48,714 nucleotides of DNA from an uncultured Acetatifactor sp. (lineage in GTDB: Bacteria > Bacillota > Clostridia > Lachnospirales > Lachnospiraceae): positions 1 through 48,714 of the forward strand of contig CANQOL010000023.1 in NCBI GenBank assembly GCA_947625475.1. The letters run 5' to 3'. Numbering within the stretch: position 1 is the stretch's first letter; the number at the start of each line of letters is the position of its first letter. The notes beneath the pieces were generated by a model that searched no databases, was not told the origin of the DNA, and saw only the letters and a program-made list of their open reading frames with translations. A program made the translations under genes and the position numbers. This document shows, piece after piece, positions 1-9,224 of this stretch.

Positions 1-531
1 GACTACCGGAAGCTGGAGAAGTGCTACAGCATCTGGATCTGCCGGGACGATATACCGGCGGAAGCCCAGTACGGGGCGTCCTTCTATGAGATTGTCAACA
101 CCAGGAATATAGGGGAGAATCCTGCGGAGAAGGAGACCTACGACCTGATGACGCTGGTGGTGATCCGCCTGGGGAACCCGGAGTATTCGGGCAGCCGCGG
201 GGATGAGGGGGACGAGCTGTTCCGGTTTCTGAACCTGGTGATGTATCCCCATCGGGAAGATTTTATGGAGAATCTGTCGGAGTACATCGATTTTTCCGAG
301 AATGAGGAATTGTGGAAGGAGGTGCCTCAGGTGGAGGGGCTGGGAATGGCGGTTTTTGAGGATGGTGTTAAAATCACCCGAGCTAAGGATATTGCTGCTT
401 TCATTCAGGCTTTCCTGGAGGAGCAGATGCCCAGGGAGAAAACGGTCTCCAAGCTGCAGAGGTTGTTTGGACTTTCCCGTGAGGAGGCAGAGGCGTCTTA
501 TGACAGGTGTGCGCAGATGAAATCTTTTTGA
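1..531 (+). CDS. PD-(D/E)XK (Rpn-like) transposase/nuclease family protein, 3' part
   Basis: The reading frame is open from the first base of the window, so the 5' end, including any PD-(D/E)XK catalytic core, lies outside. The visible 176 residues start with a YRKLEKCYSIWIC-type stretch, followed by an acidic/aromatic helix-rich part and a C-terminal segment with KLQRLFGLSREEAEASYD. I recognise this as the C-terminal half of the PD-(D/E)XK nuclease family transposases (Rpn-like) that are multi-copy in Lachnospiraceae. Family members are thought to act as DNA nucleases that promote recombination; that role is inferred here, not visible. No inverted repeat or target duplication was seen at its 3' end. 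Confidence is good for the family and low for activity. Confidence 0.7.
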   Translation, partial: DYRKLEKCYSIWICRDDIPAEAQYGASFYEIVNTRNIGENPAEKETYDLMTLVVIRLGNPEYSGSRGDEGDELFRFLNLVMYPHREDFMENLSEYIDFSENEELWKEVPQVEGLGMAVFEDGVKITRAKDIAAFIQAFLEEQMPREKTVSKLQRLFGLSREEAEASYDRCAQMKSF

Positions 532-650
532 GAAAACCCCGATATCGTATCTAAAAAAGCGTTAACCACAATATTTTGTGTTTTTTGGTGATAACGTATA
601 AAGTATAGGCTCGGATCCCACAAAATCAGGGGAAAATATACAAAATAGGA

Positions 651-682
651 TTGCAAAATCGGGGCTTTAGTGATAGTATAAT
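651..682 (+). promoter_or_regulatory. Possible promoter of the large surface protein gene
   Basis: A perfect TATAAT (677-682) preceded by TG (671-672) lies 112 bases before the chosen start codon. The best -35 candidate, TTGCAA (651-656), is 20 bases away, longer than the usual 16-18, so a TG-assisted promoter is more likely than a standard one. An alternative -10 (TATAAA, 597-602) with a poor -35 lies upstream. The rest of 532-793 is AT-rich with no gene seen. Confidence 0.4.
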
Positions 683-793
683 GGTTAAGAAAACGAAGGC
701 AGAGGAAGCAGGTACGGAGCCGGACGGGAGGGAAGGCTTACGTGCTCTGCTTTGTTTGAGAAAAGGAAAAAGGCAGAGAGGAGAGGAGAAGGT

Positions 794-3700
794 ATGGAAA
801 AGGAAATGGCGCGAGAGAACAGTGATTTTCTGAATCTGTTCAACAGGTGCAAGAGGCAGAGCAGGATCCTGGGTGTGGTGATGGCTGTGGCTATGGTGCT
901 CACCAGCCTGTCCATCCAGCCCGCTTACGCACAGGAGACGCAGCCTGTGTGCGGATTGGAAGAGCATGTCCACACAGACAGCTGCTATACCGGGGGGGGG
1001 CATGAACTGACCTGCGGACTGCAGGAGCATCTCCACGGACCGGAGTGCTTTGCGAAGGAGAGCTCAGGATCGGCAGATTTGAGCGGCGGGGATGTAAGCG
1101 GGAGCGAAGGAACGGCATCGATCCCGGAGTCTACCGCAGCGCCTGAGCAGGAGAACATAGGTGGGAATGCAGCGCCTGAGCAGGAGACAGAAGGGACGCA
1201 GGGGTATAGTACGTTTACCTTGATGTCCGCAGGTGATTCCGGGATTATGACGGTGGCGGAAGTTGTTAATAATAAGGATTTGACAAAAGACGAAAACGGG
1301 TTAACAGTTGATGTCGCCAAAGCGAATCCTCTAACCGGCGCACCGGCAGGTACAAGTTACAATCCGGAAACGGGAACATATTCTACGAATATGCGATTTG
1401 ATTTCCATGTAATGTCGGGCGAAGTGCTGACGTCTGAGGGGCTGACTGATTATTGGATTGATCTGCCGGACGGAATTATAGTTCCAGAGAAGTTTTTGAC
1501 AGAAACGCAGTACGGCTACGACAGGGATATTAATGCGCAAGAACCAGCATTTGAATGGATCGCTGTAAAGGATGGCGATGGTTACAAAATAAAGGTTCAT
1601 TATTTGGAATCCTTCCTCGAGAAAATAAGTTCGAATACACAGATCGCGTGTTTCCTTGAATTTTATGGGCAAATGGATCGTACTGGACTCCAAGATGATG
1701 GGTCACTCAAATATGAAAATAACGGGAAAGTGACCATCGAGATTAATGACATTACCTACCCAGAGAATGCAAATAAGGATTCTGACATCACCACAACAAA
1801 GGAAGGTTCTTGGGATGCAAGCGAGGATAAACTGAAGTATACGGTGGAAATCTCAACCAAATACGGAACGGGTGGAGAGATTACACTGACGGATACCCTT
1901 AGTATCCCAAGTGGGTTAACAGTAGGGGCGACGCCGGCGGTAAAGATAACAAAAAGTTTGAATGGGAGCGTTACAGGAGAACTGGATTCAAGTCAATTTT
2001 CGTGGGATTTCAATGGGGAGAACAATACCGTAACTGCTACGTTGCCAGAACTGCAGGATGGAGAATCGTATTTAATTGAATATAGTTATCCAATAGACGG
2101 AGTAACGGCAGGTGTATCGTACAATGCTGCAACCAATGCGTTGAAAGCAGAAGCTGGGGACGCAGGTGATTCACACATAGAGCATGAGTCTACGGCGTCC
2201 GTAGAGATCACAAAGGAGTTGTTGAAAAAAGAAGGAAAATATGACGGAACCTATGGTGAGGACACGGGACGGATTAAGTGGACAATTACTGTTAATGAGG
2301 GGCAGACAAATATTGCGGGATACAAATTGAACGATGAGATGTTTGCTCAGGCGGAGAATTTGCAGATTTCACCAGATACAGGGTATGTTATTCATTACAA
2401 AGATGATGAGAAAACAGTAGTGGATTATATAGAGTTTACTGCTGATTCCGGAACGGAGAATAAGAATACATATGAAATAACTTATGAGACGCCTGCTTAT
2501 TTATCAACGGATTATCAATTTGTGTACAATACAGTTACCGTAACGGATGGAGATGGTAATGAAAAGGGCGGCACTACAGGTCAGGCGAGTGTAGATAACA
2601 TGTATACAAACCGCTTAGAGAAGAAATGTCTCGGTGCGGATGGGCCTGAGAACGATCTTATGGTGGTTACTTGGAAAATAGTAATCAAAGTCCCCGCTAT
2701 AGGATTCCCGGCCATGAAAGAAGATAAAAGCAATCAAAAAGAGGTTTTGGTTGTAACAGATGTGCTCAAAAACCCGGAAGGTAAAGTGGAAAATTATATG
2801 TCTGCTGAGCAGGCAGCCAATTTGGCAAATAATTTGAAGACGCAGATTCAAGCTGCATATGGCGTGGGTGTGCAGGTTGAACTTGGATATCTGAACGCAG
2901 ACACAATTGTTTATGTGGATTCTAGTGAGATAAACCCGGGGACTGACGAAAAGTATGTGAGTTTCCGACTAACATTTAATGAGGGACTTCCGAAGCAGGG
3001 GACGGCTTACTGGATTGAGTTCACGTATGTTTCAACAGCCGATGTGGCAGGAGTTACATCGAAAAAGGATTTTGTAAACCATTTGGAGAATTACTGGGAT
3101 GTACCCTACCACTATGTCTATGATACTCCGGTGCGGAAGACGGATGGAAAAGGCAATTCTGATGATTCCGATGTGACGGTGACGGTGGATAAGAGCACTG
3201 GGAAGGCGCTGTTGAAATGGCAGGTGTATGTTAAATTTACAGAGAATGTGACGGAATTTACGCTGAAGGATACGCTTCCTGCAGGAGTAAATCTGGAGAA
3301 AGTAAGCGTTAAGCCTCAAAACAATTATGGCCCTTATGAACTTTTGCTGGATGAATCTGGTGATATTAGTTTGAACAATGATGATCCTTGGCAGTGGGCA
3401 ACTCCAGGTATTTCGCTGGATGGCCAATATACTAAAGGTACGGCAGAGAGTCAGGGAACTGTATCATTAAGATTTTATATTGATGAGAATCTGAAAGACG
3501 GTGAACCTGACGCAGTTCCTTGGTTAAGCGAGGGTCAGGAGTCTGTTTTCTACTTCGAATGCAGTATCGATGATACTTTTGAAGACCTGGAACCGGGGCA
3601 GAAGTGGGCGACGCCAAAGGAATATGAAAATTCAGTAGAAGTAAATATCGGTGGGGAAACTCTGGGAAGTGACAGTCAGACACAAAGTGTGACTGTACAA

Positions 3701-6640
3701 AAAGAAGAAAAAGAGCCTCCAATCTCTAAAGTACACCAGTATATACCTGGCTCGACAACGTTGATGTACACACTGACCATTAACCCGGATGGAGAGAATT
3801 ACATTCCGGATGATATGGAGGGGGGCTCCACTCTGGAATTAACGGATGTACTGTACTATAAACCAGAGGGAGAATCTTGGGATTGGATTCAGAGCTTAAG
3901 TGTGGATTTGGATCCAAACAGTGTGAAACTATATAAGGCGAAGCTGGTAAACGGAAAGCTGGAAACAGATGCTGAGCTTGATGCAACACAGTGGTCATGG
4001 CAGTACATTCAGGGTGAGGAGGAGCGTGACGGTGGGCAGTATAGTGTGCGTAAGATCTTGGCATCCATTCCAGACGGCTGCCCGTTGATACTTGAGTATA
4101 ATTATGTAGTTAGACTGCAGCCAACAGAAAATGCAAAGCACGGAGATTATGTAAGTATAGCATTAGACATTAGAAATGAGGCAGAGCTTATTGGTGAGGG
4201 TATTGCTAAAGATACTACTGTGGGCAAAGATAACTGGATAATGCAGGGATCCTCTGCCGGTGCAGGAGCGATAGGACTTGATATTTATAAGCTGGATGGG
4301 GACAATAATGGAATTGTTATTCCGCATGCAGAGTTTGCAATATTTAATGCGATGACAAATGAGCAGGTAGGTGGAAGTACATTTACCGACGGGGAGGGTA
4401 AGATTAAGATTGAGGACACAACGCCCTGCAAGAACAAATATGGACTGCAAGATGGGATTCTGTACTATGTAAAAGAGGTAAAAGCGCCTGAACCTTATCA
4501 GACACCCACCTCCCCTGAATTGACTTATTTCTATTTTGGCACAGCTCCCAAACAGTGGCCGGAGGGCTTTGATCATTCCATGGCAACGAACCTGTCACAG
4601 AAGTCAATGGCAGTGTATATTGAGAATTACAAGAAGGTAGAGGAGTCTAAGCCGGAACCCAAGGATTTTGTGATCACAAAGATTGATGCAGATACTGTGG
4701 GAACTGCCAACCCTACTCCCCTGGAGGAAGCAGAGTTTACTGTATCAAAATATGATGAGAATGGGCACAAGATAGCGGTCGGGGATGTTACGTTAACGAC
4801 GGGGCCCGATGGACGGCTTCAGATCAAGGGTTCAGAGTGCGAGCCCGGGGTGTTGTACAGTATTGTGGAGACGCAGGCTCCGGCTGGATACAAACTGCCG
4901 GATCAGCCCCAGGTGTATTACTTCTGTGTTGTGGAAGAGGGAGAAGACTTCCCGCAGCTGCCCGGCCAGGTGAATAGGGAGGATGTTATTAATCTGTCAG
5001 GTGCTCCCGCAAATAAGGAGATAACTGTAGAAAACGAGAAAAAGAAGTACTCTGAATATACGATTACTAAGAAAGGGAAGATTACAGCCGGGTCGAGTGA
5101 AACCGGAAAACTCCTGGAAGGTGTGGTGTTCGGCATTTATCGGTATCAAAATGATACCGAAGTCGAACGGTTGACGACTGACCAAGAGGGGAAGATTGTA
5201 ATCACCTGGGATTCGGAGAAATTTGCGGAGAACGTTTTATACTATGTGAAAGAGAAAAAGCCTGCAACAGGGTATGAGATGCCTGCAAATTCTCAGAAAT
5301 TTTATTTCTACTATGCAGAGGATGATTCGCAGGTGCCTGGGCTGGCGGATCTGGGCCAAAAGGCTGTGAATCTGTACGGCGAGAACCAAGGGAAGGCAGA
5401 TAGTTACGACAATGAAAAGACTGTAAACGAGTATAGCTTCCAAAAGGTGGATGCAGGTTCCGGAGAAGGAACCGGAACCCCCTTGGAAGGAGTCAAATTC
5501 ACAGTGTATCGGGTTACCCTTGAAGAAGGGGGCACGGTCACGGAAAACGAGTTTAAAACCTTTAGCACAGATGCTGACGGTAAGTTTAAGCTGTCGTTTA
5601 AGGACGACGGATATGCGGCAGATACTCTGTATTATGTGGTGGAGACTGCCCCGTTACAGGGTTATAAGGAGGATACCACCAGGTATTATTTCTACTTCTC
5701 CGTGGAAGAAAACACGGCGTTCAAAAGTGCTGCGGGAGAGTATAGTATTGTGAACCTGGCGCTGGAAGCCCCTGTTGAGCAGGTGGTGGAGAATGAAAAG
5801 AAGCCGAGTCCCACCGCAACTCCGAGCGTTAGCACAAGCCCGAGTCCGAGCACAAGCCCGAGTCCCAGCGTGTCCCCGAGTGCAACCCCGGCGCCCAGTG
5901 TAACCCCTGTGCCCAGTGCAACTCCTGCGCCCAGTGAGACGCCTGCACCTACCGCGACTCCTGCGCCCAGTGCAACCCCGGCGCCTACGGAGACTCCTGC
6001 GCCCACCGCGACGCCCGCGCCTACGGAGACCCCGGCGCCCACCGCGACCCCGGCACCTACGGAGACCCCGGCGCCTACCGCAACTCCGGCGCCCACTCCT
6101 GAATGGCATCCGGTACCTACACCGACGCCTACCGCGTCGCCCTCGCCTACTCCTACTCCCCTTCCGGTTGTAAACCGGTCGGTGGTGAAGTCCTGGAACG
6201 ACGATATGTATGAGGACTACAGATCGGAGAGCGTTACCGTCCGGCTGTACGCCGACGGAGTGCAGGTCGATGAGGTGGTTTTGAGCGATGCGAACAGCTG
6301 GGTCTACCTGTGGGAAGGACTTCCGAAGCTGAATGAGAACGGAACGGAGATTGTCTATTCCGTGCAGGAGATGAATGTGCCCAGATATTACAACGCCTCT
6401 GTGACGGACGACGGATTCCTCTTTACCGTGGTCAACTCCATTGATTTGGATGAGCGGACCGGAATCCCTCTGGGAGCCCGCCGGATGAGAGGGCCTGACG
6501 GAAGGGTATTGCCCGCCAGAAGGCTTCCTCGGACCGGACAGCTCTGGTGGCCGGTGCCTTATCTGGCGCTGGGCGGAACAGCCTTTACGGCTGTGGGCCT
6601 GTTCAAGAAGCGCCGCAGGAAGGACGACGAGGAAGAGTAA
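794..6640 (+). CDS. Giant LPXTG-anchored surface protein with SpaA/Cna_B-like domains
   Basis: A 1948-residue cell-wall-anchored protein. ATG 794 is preferred over an in-frame start at 752 because a GAGGAGAAGG ribosome site lies just before it. Residues 21-46 form a signal peptide ending AYA. Residues 53-64 and 74-85 are two copies of a CGLxEHxHxxxC motif, probably metal-binding. A long middle part resembles isopeptide-forming pilin/adhesin domains. About four SpaA-like prealbumin folds follow (motifs such as YYVKEKKPATGYEMP and YSIVETQAPAGYKLP), then a Thr/Pro-rich stalk (about residues 1670-1791), a final Cna_B domain (VVKSWNDD... VYSVQEMN), the sortase signal LPRTG at 1911-1915, a hydrophobic span and a KKRRRKDD tail. 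Sortase would join it to peptidoglycan; adhesion is inferred. No sortase gene is in the window. The middle of the gene is clearly more AT-rich than its ends. Confidence 0.9.
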   Translation: MEKEMARENSDFLNLFNRCKRQSRILGVVMAVAMVLTSLSIQPAYAQETQPVCGLEEHVHTDSCYTGGGHELTCGLQEHLHGPECFAKESSGSADLSGGDVSGSEGTASIPESTAAPEQENIGGNAAPEQETEGTQGYSTFTLMSAGDSGIMTVAEVVNNKDLTKDENGLTVDVAKANPLTGAPAGTSYNPETGTYSTNMRFDFHVMSGEVLTSEGLTDYWIDLPDGIIVPEKFLTETQYGYDRDINAQEPAFEWIAVKDGDGYKIKVHYLESFLEKISSNTQIACFLEFYGQMDRTGLQDDGSLKYENNGKVTIEINDITYPENANKDSDITTTKEGSWDASEDKLKYTVEISTKYGTGGEITLTDTLSIPSGLTVGATPAVKITKSLNGSVTGELDSSQFSWDFNGENNTVTATLPELQDGESYLIEYSYPIDGVTAGVSYNAATNALKAEAGDAGDSHIEHESTASVEITKELLKKEGKYDGTYGEDTGRIKWTITVNEGQTNIAGYKLNDEMFAQAENLQISPDTGYVIHYKDDEKTVVDYIEFTADSGTENKNTYEITYETPAYLSTDYQFVYNTVTVTDGDGNEKGGTTGQASVDNMYTNRLEKKCLGADGPENDLMVVTWKIVIKVPAIGFPAMKEDKSNQKEVLVVTDVLKNPEGKVENYMSAEQAANLANNLKTQIQAAYGVGVQVELGYLNADTIVYVDSSEINPGTDEKYVSFRLTFNEGLPKQGTAYWIEFTYVSTADVAGVTSKKDFVNHLENYWDVPYHYVYDTPVRKTDGKGNSDDSDVTVTVDKSTGKALLKWQVYVKFTENVTEFTLKDTLPAGVNLEKVSVKPQNNYGPYELLLDESGDISLNNDDPWQWATPGISLDGQYTKGTAESQGTVSLRFYIDENLKDGEPDAVPWLSEGQESVFYFECSIDDTFEDLEPGQKWATPKEYENSVEVNIGGETLGSDSQTQSVTVQKEEKEPPISKVHQYIPGSTTLMYTLTINPDGENYIPDDMEGGSTLELTDVLYYKPEGESWDWIQSLSVDLDPNSVKLYKAKLVNGKLETDAELDATQWSWQYIQGEEERDGGQYSVRKILASIPDGCPLILEYNYVVRLQPTENAKHGDYVSIALDIRNEAELIGEGIAKDTTVGKDNWIMQGSSAGAGAIGLDIYKLDGDNNGIVIPHAEFAIFNAMTNEQVGGSTFTDGEGKIKIEDTTPCKNKYGLQDGILYYVKEVKAPEPYQTPTSPELTYFYFGTAPKQWPEGFDHSMATNLSQKSMAVYIENYKKVEESKPEPKDFVITKIDADTVGTANPTPLEEAEFTVSKYDENGHKIAVGDVTLTTGPDGRLQIKGSECEPGVLYSIVETQAPAGYKLPDQPQVYYFCVVEEGEDFPQLPGQVNREDVINLSGAPANKEITVENEKKKYSEYTITKKGKITAGSSETGKLLEGVVFGIYRYQNDTEVERLTTDQEGKIVITWDSEKFAENVLYYVKEKKPATGYEMPANSQKFYFYYAEDDSQVPGLADLGQKAVNLYGENQGKADSYDNEKTVNEYSFQKVDAGSGEGTGTPLEGVKFTVYRVTLEEGGTVTENEFKTFSTDADGKFKLSFKDDGYAADTLYYVVETAPLQGYKEDTTRYYFYFSVEENTAFKSAAGEYSIVNLALEAPVEQVVENEKKPSPTATPSVSTSPSPSTSPSPSVSPSATPAPSVTPVPSATPAPSETPAPTATPAPSATPAPTETPAPTATPAPTETPAPTATPAPTETPAPTATPAPTPEWHPVPTPTPTASPSPTPTPLPVVNRSVVKSWNDDMYEDYRSESVTVRLYADGVQVDEVVLSDANSWVYLWEGLPKLNENGTEIVYSVQEMNVPRYYNASVTDDGFLFTVVNSIDLDERTGIPLGARRMRGPDGRVLPARRLPRTGQLWWPVPYLALGGTAFTAVGLFKKRRRKDDEEE
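992..1000 (+). repeat. G9 homopolymer in the 5' coding region of the surface protein
   Basis: Nine consecutive G encode Gly67-Gly69 between the two CGLxEHxHxxxC motifs. Losing one G gives a TGA after four further sense codons (ggc atg aac tga). Gaining one G gives gca tga directly after the tract. Either slip would switch the protein off. Confidence 0.85.
5803..6165 (+). repeat. Thr/Pro/Ala stalk repeats, 12/24-base period
   Basis: The DNA repeats with a period of 12 bases, and more exactly 24, coding for alternating TPAPTA and TPAPTE units. A less regular SPSPSTSPSPS part precedes it. Such a region usually acts as an extended wall-spanning spacer. Its near-identical units make copy-number change by recombination or slippage likely. 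The large Gly/Val- and Arg-rich open frames on the opposite strand are by-products of this repeat. Confidence 0.9.
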
Positions 6641-6702
6641 AAGTAAGAGGGAAGAGTAAGAGAAGAGGCGGTTTTAGAACCGCAGTGAGAAGAGTGACAG
6701 CC

Positions 6703-6738
6703 GCCCTGCCGGGAAAACGAACCGGCAGGGCAGCTTTT
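6703..6738 (+). terminator. Rho-independent terminator after the surface protein gene
   Basis: A 10-bp stem, GCCCTGCCGG (6703-6712) with CCGGCAGGGC (6722-6731), and a 9-base A-rich loop are followed by CTTTT at 6734-6738. Confidence 0.85.
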
Positions 6739-6773
6739 CTCTGACAAAGTATTCCCGGGAAGCGAAAAATATG

Positions 6774-6802
6774 TTGACGGACGGGAAACTATGTGGTATA
6801 GT
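6774..6802 (+). promoter_or_regulatory. Promoter of the rpmG-secE-nusG operon
   Basis: TTGACG (6774-6779) and TATAGT (6797-6802) are separated by 17 bases. The 130-base leader that follows contains a T-rich run and a CCGTCC/GGACGG hairpin (6852-6857 with 6866-6871) before rpmG. Confidence 0.8.
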
Positions 6803-6933
6803 GAGTAAGCGAGATGGATTCAGGTCTTTTTTTTATGCTTAATTATTGAGGCCGTCCGGGAGCGCGGACGGGAGGAAATACATCCTCGCGGGGACTTATA
6901 GAGTGGCTGCCTGGCAGCGGAATGGAGGACAGT

Positions 6934-7083
6934 ATGCGTACAAGGATCACGTTGGCATGTACGGAGTGCAAACAGCGTAACTACAACACCACAAAGGAAA
7001 AGAAGGCTCATCCCGACAGGATGGAGACCAAGAAATACTGCAGATTCTGCAAGAGACATACCCTGCACAAGGAGACTAAGTAA
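6934..7083 (+). CDS. rpmG: Ribosomal protein bL33
   Basis: A 49-residue protein with the bL33 signature: [12 protein letters not shown], the [22 protein letters not shown] core and [12 protein letters not shown]. Two CxxC pairs (C9, C12 and C36, C39) identify the zinc-binding form of bL33, a small protein of the large ribosomal subunit near the tRNA exit site. A GGAGG site sits 5 bases before the ATG. Position directly ahead of secE and nusG is the usual arrangement in Bacillota and supports the call. Too short for ordinary gene calling, but convincing. Confidence 0.95.
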   Translation: MRTRITLACTECKQRNYNTTKEKKAHPDRMETKKYCRFCKRHTLHKETK

Positions 7084-7139
7084 TCCCGCTTTTGGGTTGG
7101 ATCGAAGGGCGCCGGCAGGGCGCCGGATGGGAGGCAGTG

Positions 7140-7343
7140 ATGGGAGATTCCGCAGAGAAGTCTTCAAAGCCCAGCTTTTTTAAGGGCCTGAAGGCAGAGT
7201 TTAAGAAGATTTCATGGCCGGACAGAGAGTCCACCATAAAGCAATCCGTCGCGGTGGTTGCGATTTCCATAGCAGTGGGTCTGATCATTGCGGTGCTCGA
7301 CTATATCATTCAGTACGGCGTCAATATACTGACATCATTATAA
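7140..7343 (+). CDS. secE: Preprotein translocase subunit SecE
   Basis: A 67-residue protein of the short Gram-positive SecE type. It has a charged N-terminus, the conserved amphipathic KAEFKKISWPDRES segment (about residues 18-31) and one C-terminal membrane span (about 35-60). SecE clamps SecY in the export channel. ATG 7140 is chosen over an in-frame start at 7092 because GGGAGG lies 4 bases before it and the longer form adds an unconserved Gly/Arg-rich extension. It sits between rpmG and nusG, as is normal. Confidence 0.95.
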   Translation: MGDSAEKSSKPSFFKGLKAEFKKISWPDRESTIKQSVAVVAISIAVGLIIAVLDYIIQYGVNILTSL

Positions 7344-7357
7344 GCGAGGGCGATTGT

Positions 7358-7876
7358 ATGGCAGAGGCGAAATGGTATGTAGTTCATACGTATTCCGGTT
7401 ATGAGAATAAGGTCAAAGCCAATATTGAGAAAACCATCGAGAACAATAAGCACCTGGCGGAGCAGATCCTGGAGGTCAGAGTCCCCCTGGAGGAAGTGAT
7501 CGAGGTGAAGAACGGCGTCAAGAAGACCGTTCAGAAGAAGATGTTCCCCGGCTATGTGCTGCTCAATATGGAGATGAATGACGATACCTGGTATGTGGTC
7601 CGCAACACCCGGGGCGTCACCGGATTCGTGGGACCTGGCAGCAAGCCGGTGCCCCTCTCGGATGCGGAGATGAAGCCCCTTGGGATCAAGACGGACAAGA
7701 TGACGGTTGACTTTGCCGAGGGCGACAGCATCGCGGTGGTGGCCGGCGTCTGGAAGGATACCGTGGGAGTGGTCCAGAAGATGGACTTTGGCAAGCAGAC
7801 AGCCACCATCAGCGTGGAGCTCTTCGGCAGGGAGACACCTGTGGAAATCAGCTTCGCGGAGGTGAGAAAGCTTTGA
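7358..7876 (+). CDS. nusG: Transcription termination/antitermination factor NusG
   Basis: A 172-residue protein. The NGN domain (about residues 1-110) shows WYVVHTYSGYENKV and MFPGYVLLNMEMNDDTWYVVRNTRGVTGFVG. The C-terminal KOW domain (about 120-172) shows VAGVWKDTVGVV and ends SFAEVRKL. NusG binds the clamp of RNA polymerase and modulates pausing, termination and coupling to ribosomes. ATG 7358 starts 14 bases after secE; the ribosome site GAGGG is modest, consistent with translational coupling. A longer frame entering from 7214 only reads through secE out of frame. Confidence 0.96.
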   Translation: MAEAKWYVVHTYSGYENKVKANIEKTIENNKHLAEQILEVRVPLEEVIEVKNGVKKTVQKKMFPGYVLLNMEMNDDTWYVVRNTRGVTGFVGPGSKPVPLSDAEMKPLGIKTDKMTVDFAEGDSIAVVAGVWKDTVGVVQKMDFGKQTATISVELFGRETPVEISFAEVRKL

Positions 7877-7887
7877 TCAGATCTTTT

Positions 7888-7981
7888 CTCCGGCCCTTTG
7901 GCCGGGGTTAGGATAGAGCATCAGATAAGGGATAGCGATATCCCCGTGGGAGCGGGACCGGGCCTGCCCGGGGTTCCCCGC
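7888..7981 (+). promoter_or_regulatory. Structured leader before rplK-rplA (possible L1 autoregulation site)
   Basis: Two GC-rich hairpins lie in the 136-base gap between nusG and rplK: CCGGCC/GGCCGG with a CTTT loop (7890-7905), and a larger one built on GCGGGACCGGGC...CCCGGGGTTCCCCGC (7952-7981). Neither has a T-run, so they are not standard terminators. The L11-L1 operon is classically controlled by L1 binding its mRNA leader, so a regulatory role is plausible. I could not match the exact L1 motif. Confidence 0.4.
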
Positions 7982-8012
7982 GCCGAACCACCACATTATA
8001 GGAGGTGCCATT

Positions 8013-8438
8013 ATGGCAAAGAAAGTAGAAGGATATATCAAGTTACAGATCCCTGCCGGCAAAGCGACGCCGGCTCCCCCTGTCGGACCTGCTCTGGGCC
8101 AGAAGGGTGTGAACATCGTAGAGTTCACAAAACAGTTCAACGCCAGGACGGCGGACAAGGGCGATGTGATTATTCCCGTTGTCATCACGGTGTACTCGGA
8201 CAGGAGCTTCAGCTTCGTTACCAAGACTCCGCCCGCAGCAGTGCTGCTGAAGAAGGCCTGCAATTTAAAGACTGCCTCCGCAGCTCCCAACAAGACAAAG
8301 GTTGCCACTATTTCCAGGGATAAGGTTCGCGAGATCGCGGAGCTGAAGATGCCGGATCTGAACGCAGCCAGCGTGGAAGCAGCCATGAGCATGATCGCAG
8401 GTACAGCCAGAAGCATGGGCATTGTGGTAGAAGACTAA
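8013..8438 (+). CDS. rplK: Ribosomal protein uL11
   Basis: A 141-residue full-length uL11. It has the N-terminal [27 protein letters not shown] proline-rich switch and the C-terminal RNA-binding domain ending in [16 protein letters not shown]. uL11 forms the GTPase-associated centre with 23S rRNA and L10. ATG 8013 follows AGGAGG by 6 bases. The order nusG-rplK-rplA is the standard one. A different frame running through 7898-8323 is a shadow. Confidence 0.97.
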   Translation: MAKKVEGYIKLQIPAGKATPAPPVGPALGQKGVNIVEFTKQFNARTADKGDVIIPVVITVYSDRSFSFVTKTPPAAVLLKKACNLKTASAAPNKTKVATISRDKVREIAELKMPDLNAASVEAAMSMIAGTARSMGIVVED

Positions 8439-8456
8439 AATCAGTTGGAATTGGGA

Positions 8457-8475
8457 GACAGTCCCCGGGACTGTC
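8457..8475 (+). other. Palindrome between rplK and rplA
   Basis: GACAGTCCC and GGGACTGTC form a near-perfect palindrome in the 60-base gap. There is no T-run. It could tune the L11/L1 ratio or mRNA processing. Confidence 0.5.
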
Positions 8476-8498
8476 GCTGGAACCTAGGAGGTAAAATA

Positions 8499-9188
8499 AT
8501 GAAGCATGGGAAAAAATATGTAGAGGCTGCCAAATTGGTAGACAGAGCGGTGGCGTATGAGCCCGCCGATGCGGTCGCGCTGGTGAAGAAGACCGCAGTC
8601 GCAAAGTTTGACGAGACCGTCGAGGTGCACATCAGAACGGGCTGCGACGGGCGTCATGCGGAGCAGCAGATCCGTGGAGCCGTGGTGCTTCCTCACGGAA
8701 CCGGCAAGACGGTGAGAGTCCTTGTGTTCGCCAAGGGCGACAAGGTAAATGAGGCCGAGGCGGCCGGCGCTGACTTTGTGGGCGGCGAGGAGCTGATCCC
8801 CAAGATTCAGCATGAGGGCTGGCTGGACTTCGACGTGGTGGTAGCCACTCCCGACATGATGGGCGTGGTGGGCCGTCTGGGTAAGATTTTGGGACCTAAG
8901 GGCCTGATGCCCAACCCCAAGGCCGGCACCGTGACCATGGATGTGACGAAGGCTATCAACGATATCAAAGCCGGTAAGATCGAGTACAGGCTTGACAAGA
9001 CCAATATTGTGCATGTTCCGGTGGGCAAGGCGTCCTTTACCGAGGAGGCTCTGCTGGAGAACTTCAACGCGCTGATGGACGCCATTGTGAAGGCAAGACC
9101 CAGCGCCCTGAAGGGTCAGTATCTGAGAAGCATTACGCTGACCTCCACCATGGGCCCCGGCGTGAAGGTGAACGTGGCCAGATATTAA
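8499..9188 (+). CDS. rplA: Ribosomal protein uL1
   Basis: A 229-residue protein, the normal length for uL1. It starts [15 protein letters not shown] and carries the family signature [20 protein letters not shown] and the RNA-binding [11 protein letters not shown] near the end. uL1 forms the L1 stalk at the ribosomal E site and often represses its own operon. ATG 8499 follows TAGGAGGTAAAATA, a strong ribosome site; an in-frame start at 8445 would add 18 unconserved residues coded by the palindrome. scfA follows after only 36 bases, where rplJ would be expected. Confidence 0.97.
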   Translation: MKHGKKYVEAAKLVDRAVAYEPADAVALVKKTAVAKFDETVEVHIRTGCDGRHAEQQIRGAVVLPHGTGKTVRVLVFAKGDKVNEAEAAGADFVGGEELIPKIQHEGWLDFDVVVATPDMMGVVGRLGKILGPKGLMPNPKAGTVTMDVTKAINDIKAGKIEYRLDKTNIVHVPVGKASFTEEALLENFNALMDAIVKARPSALKGQYLRSITLTSTMGPGVKVNVARY

Positions 9189-9224
9189 ACCAATCTTTTA
9201 ATTATCGCAAGGAGGCTGTGATCT

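Noticed and set aside
752..793. Longer start for the surface protein
   Set aside because: No ribosome site at 752; a good one serves ATG 794 and the signal peptide fits better.
5654..6109. Arg-rich and Gly/Val-rich minus-strand frames over the stalk repeat
   Set aside because: Direct by-products of the 12-base repeat.
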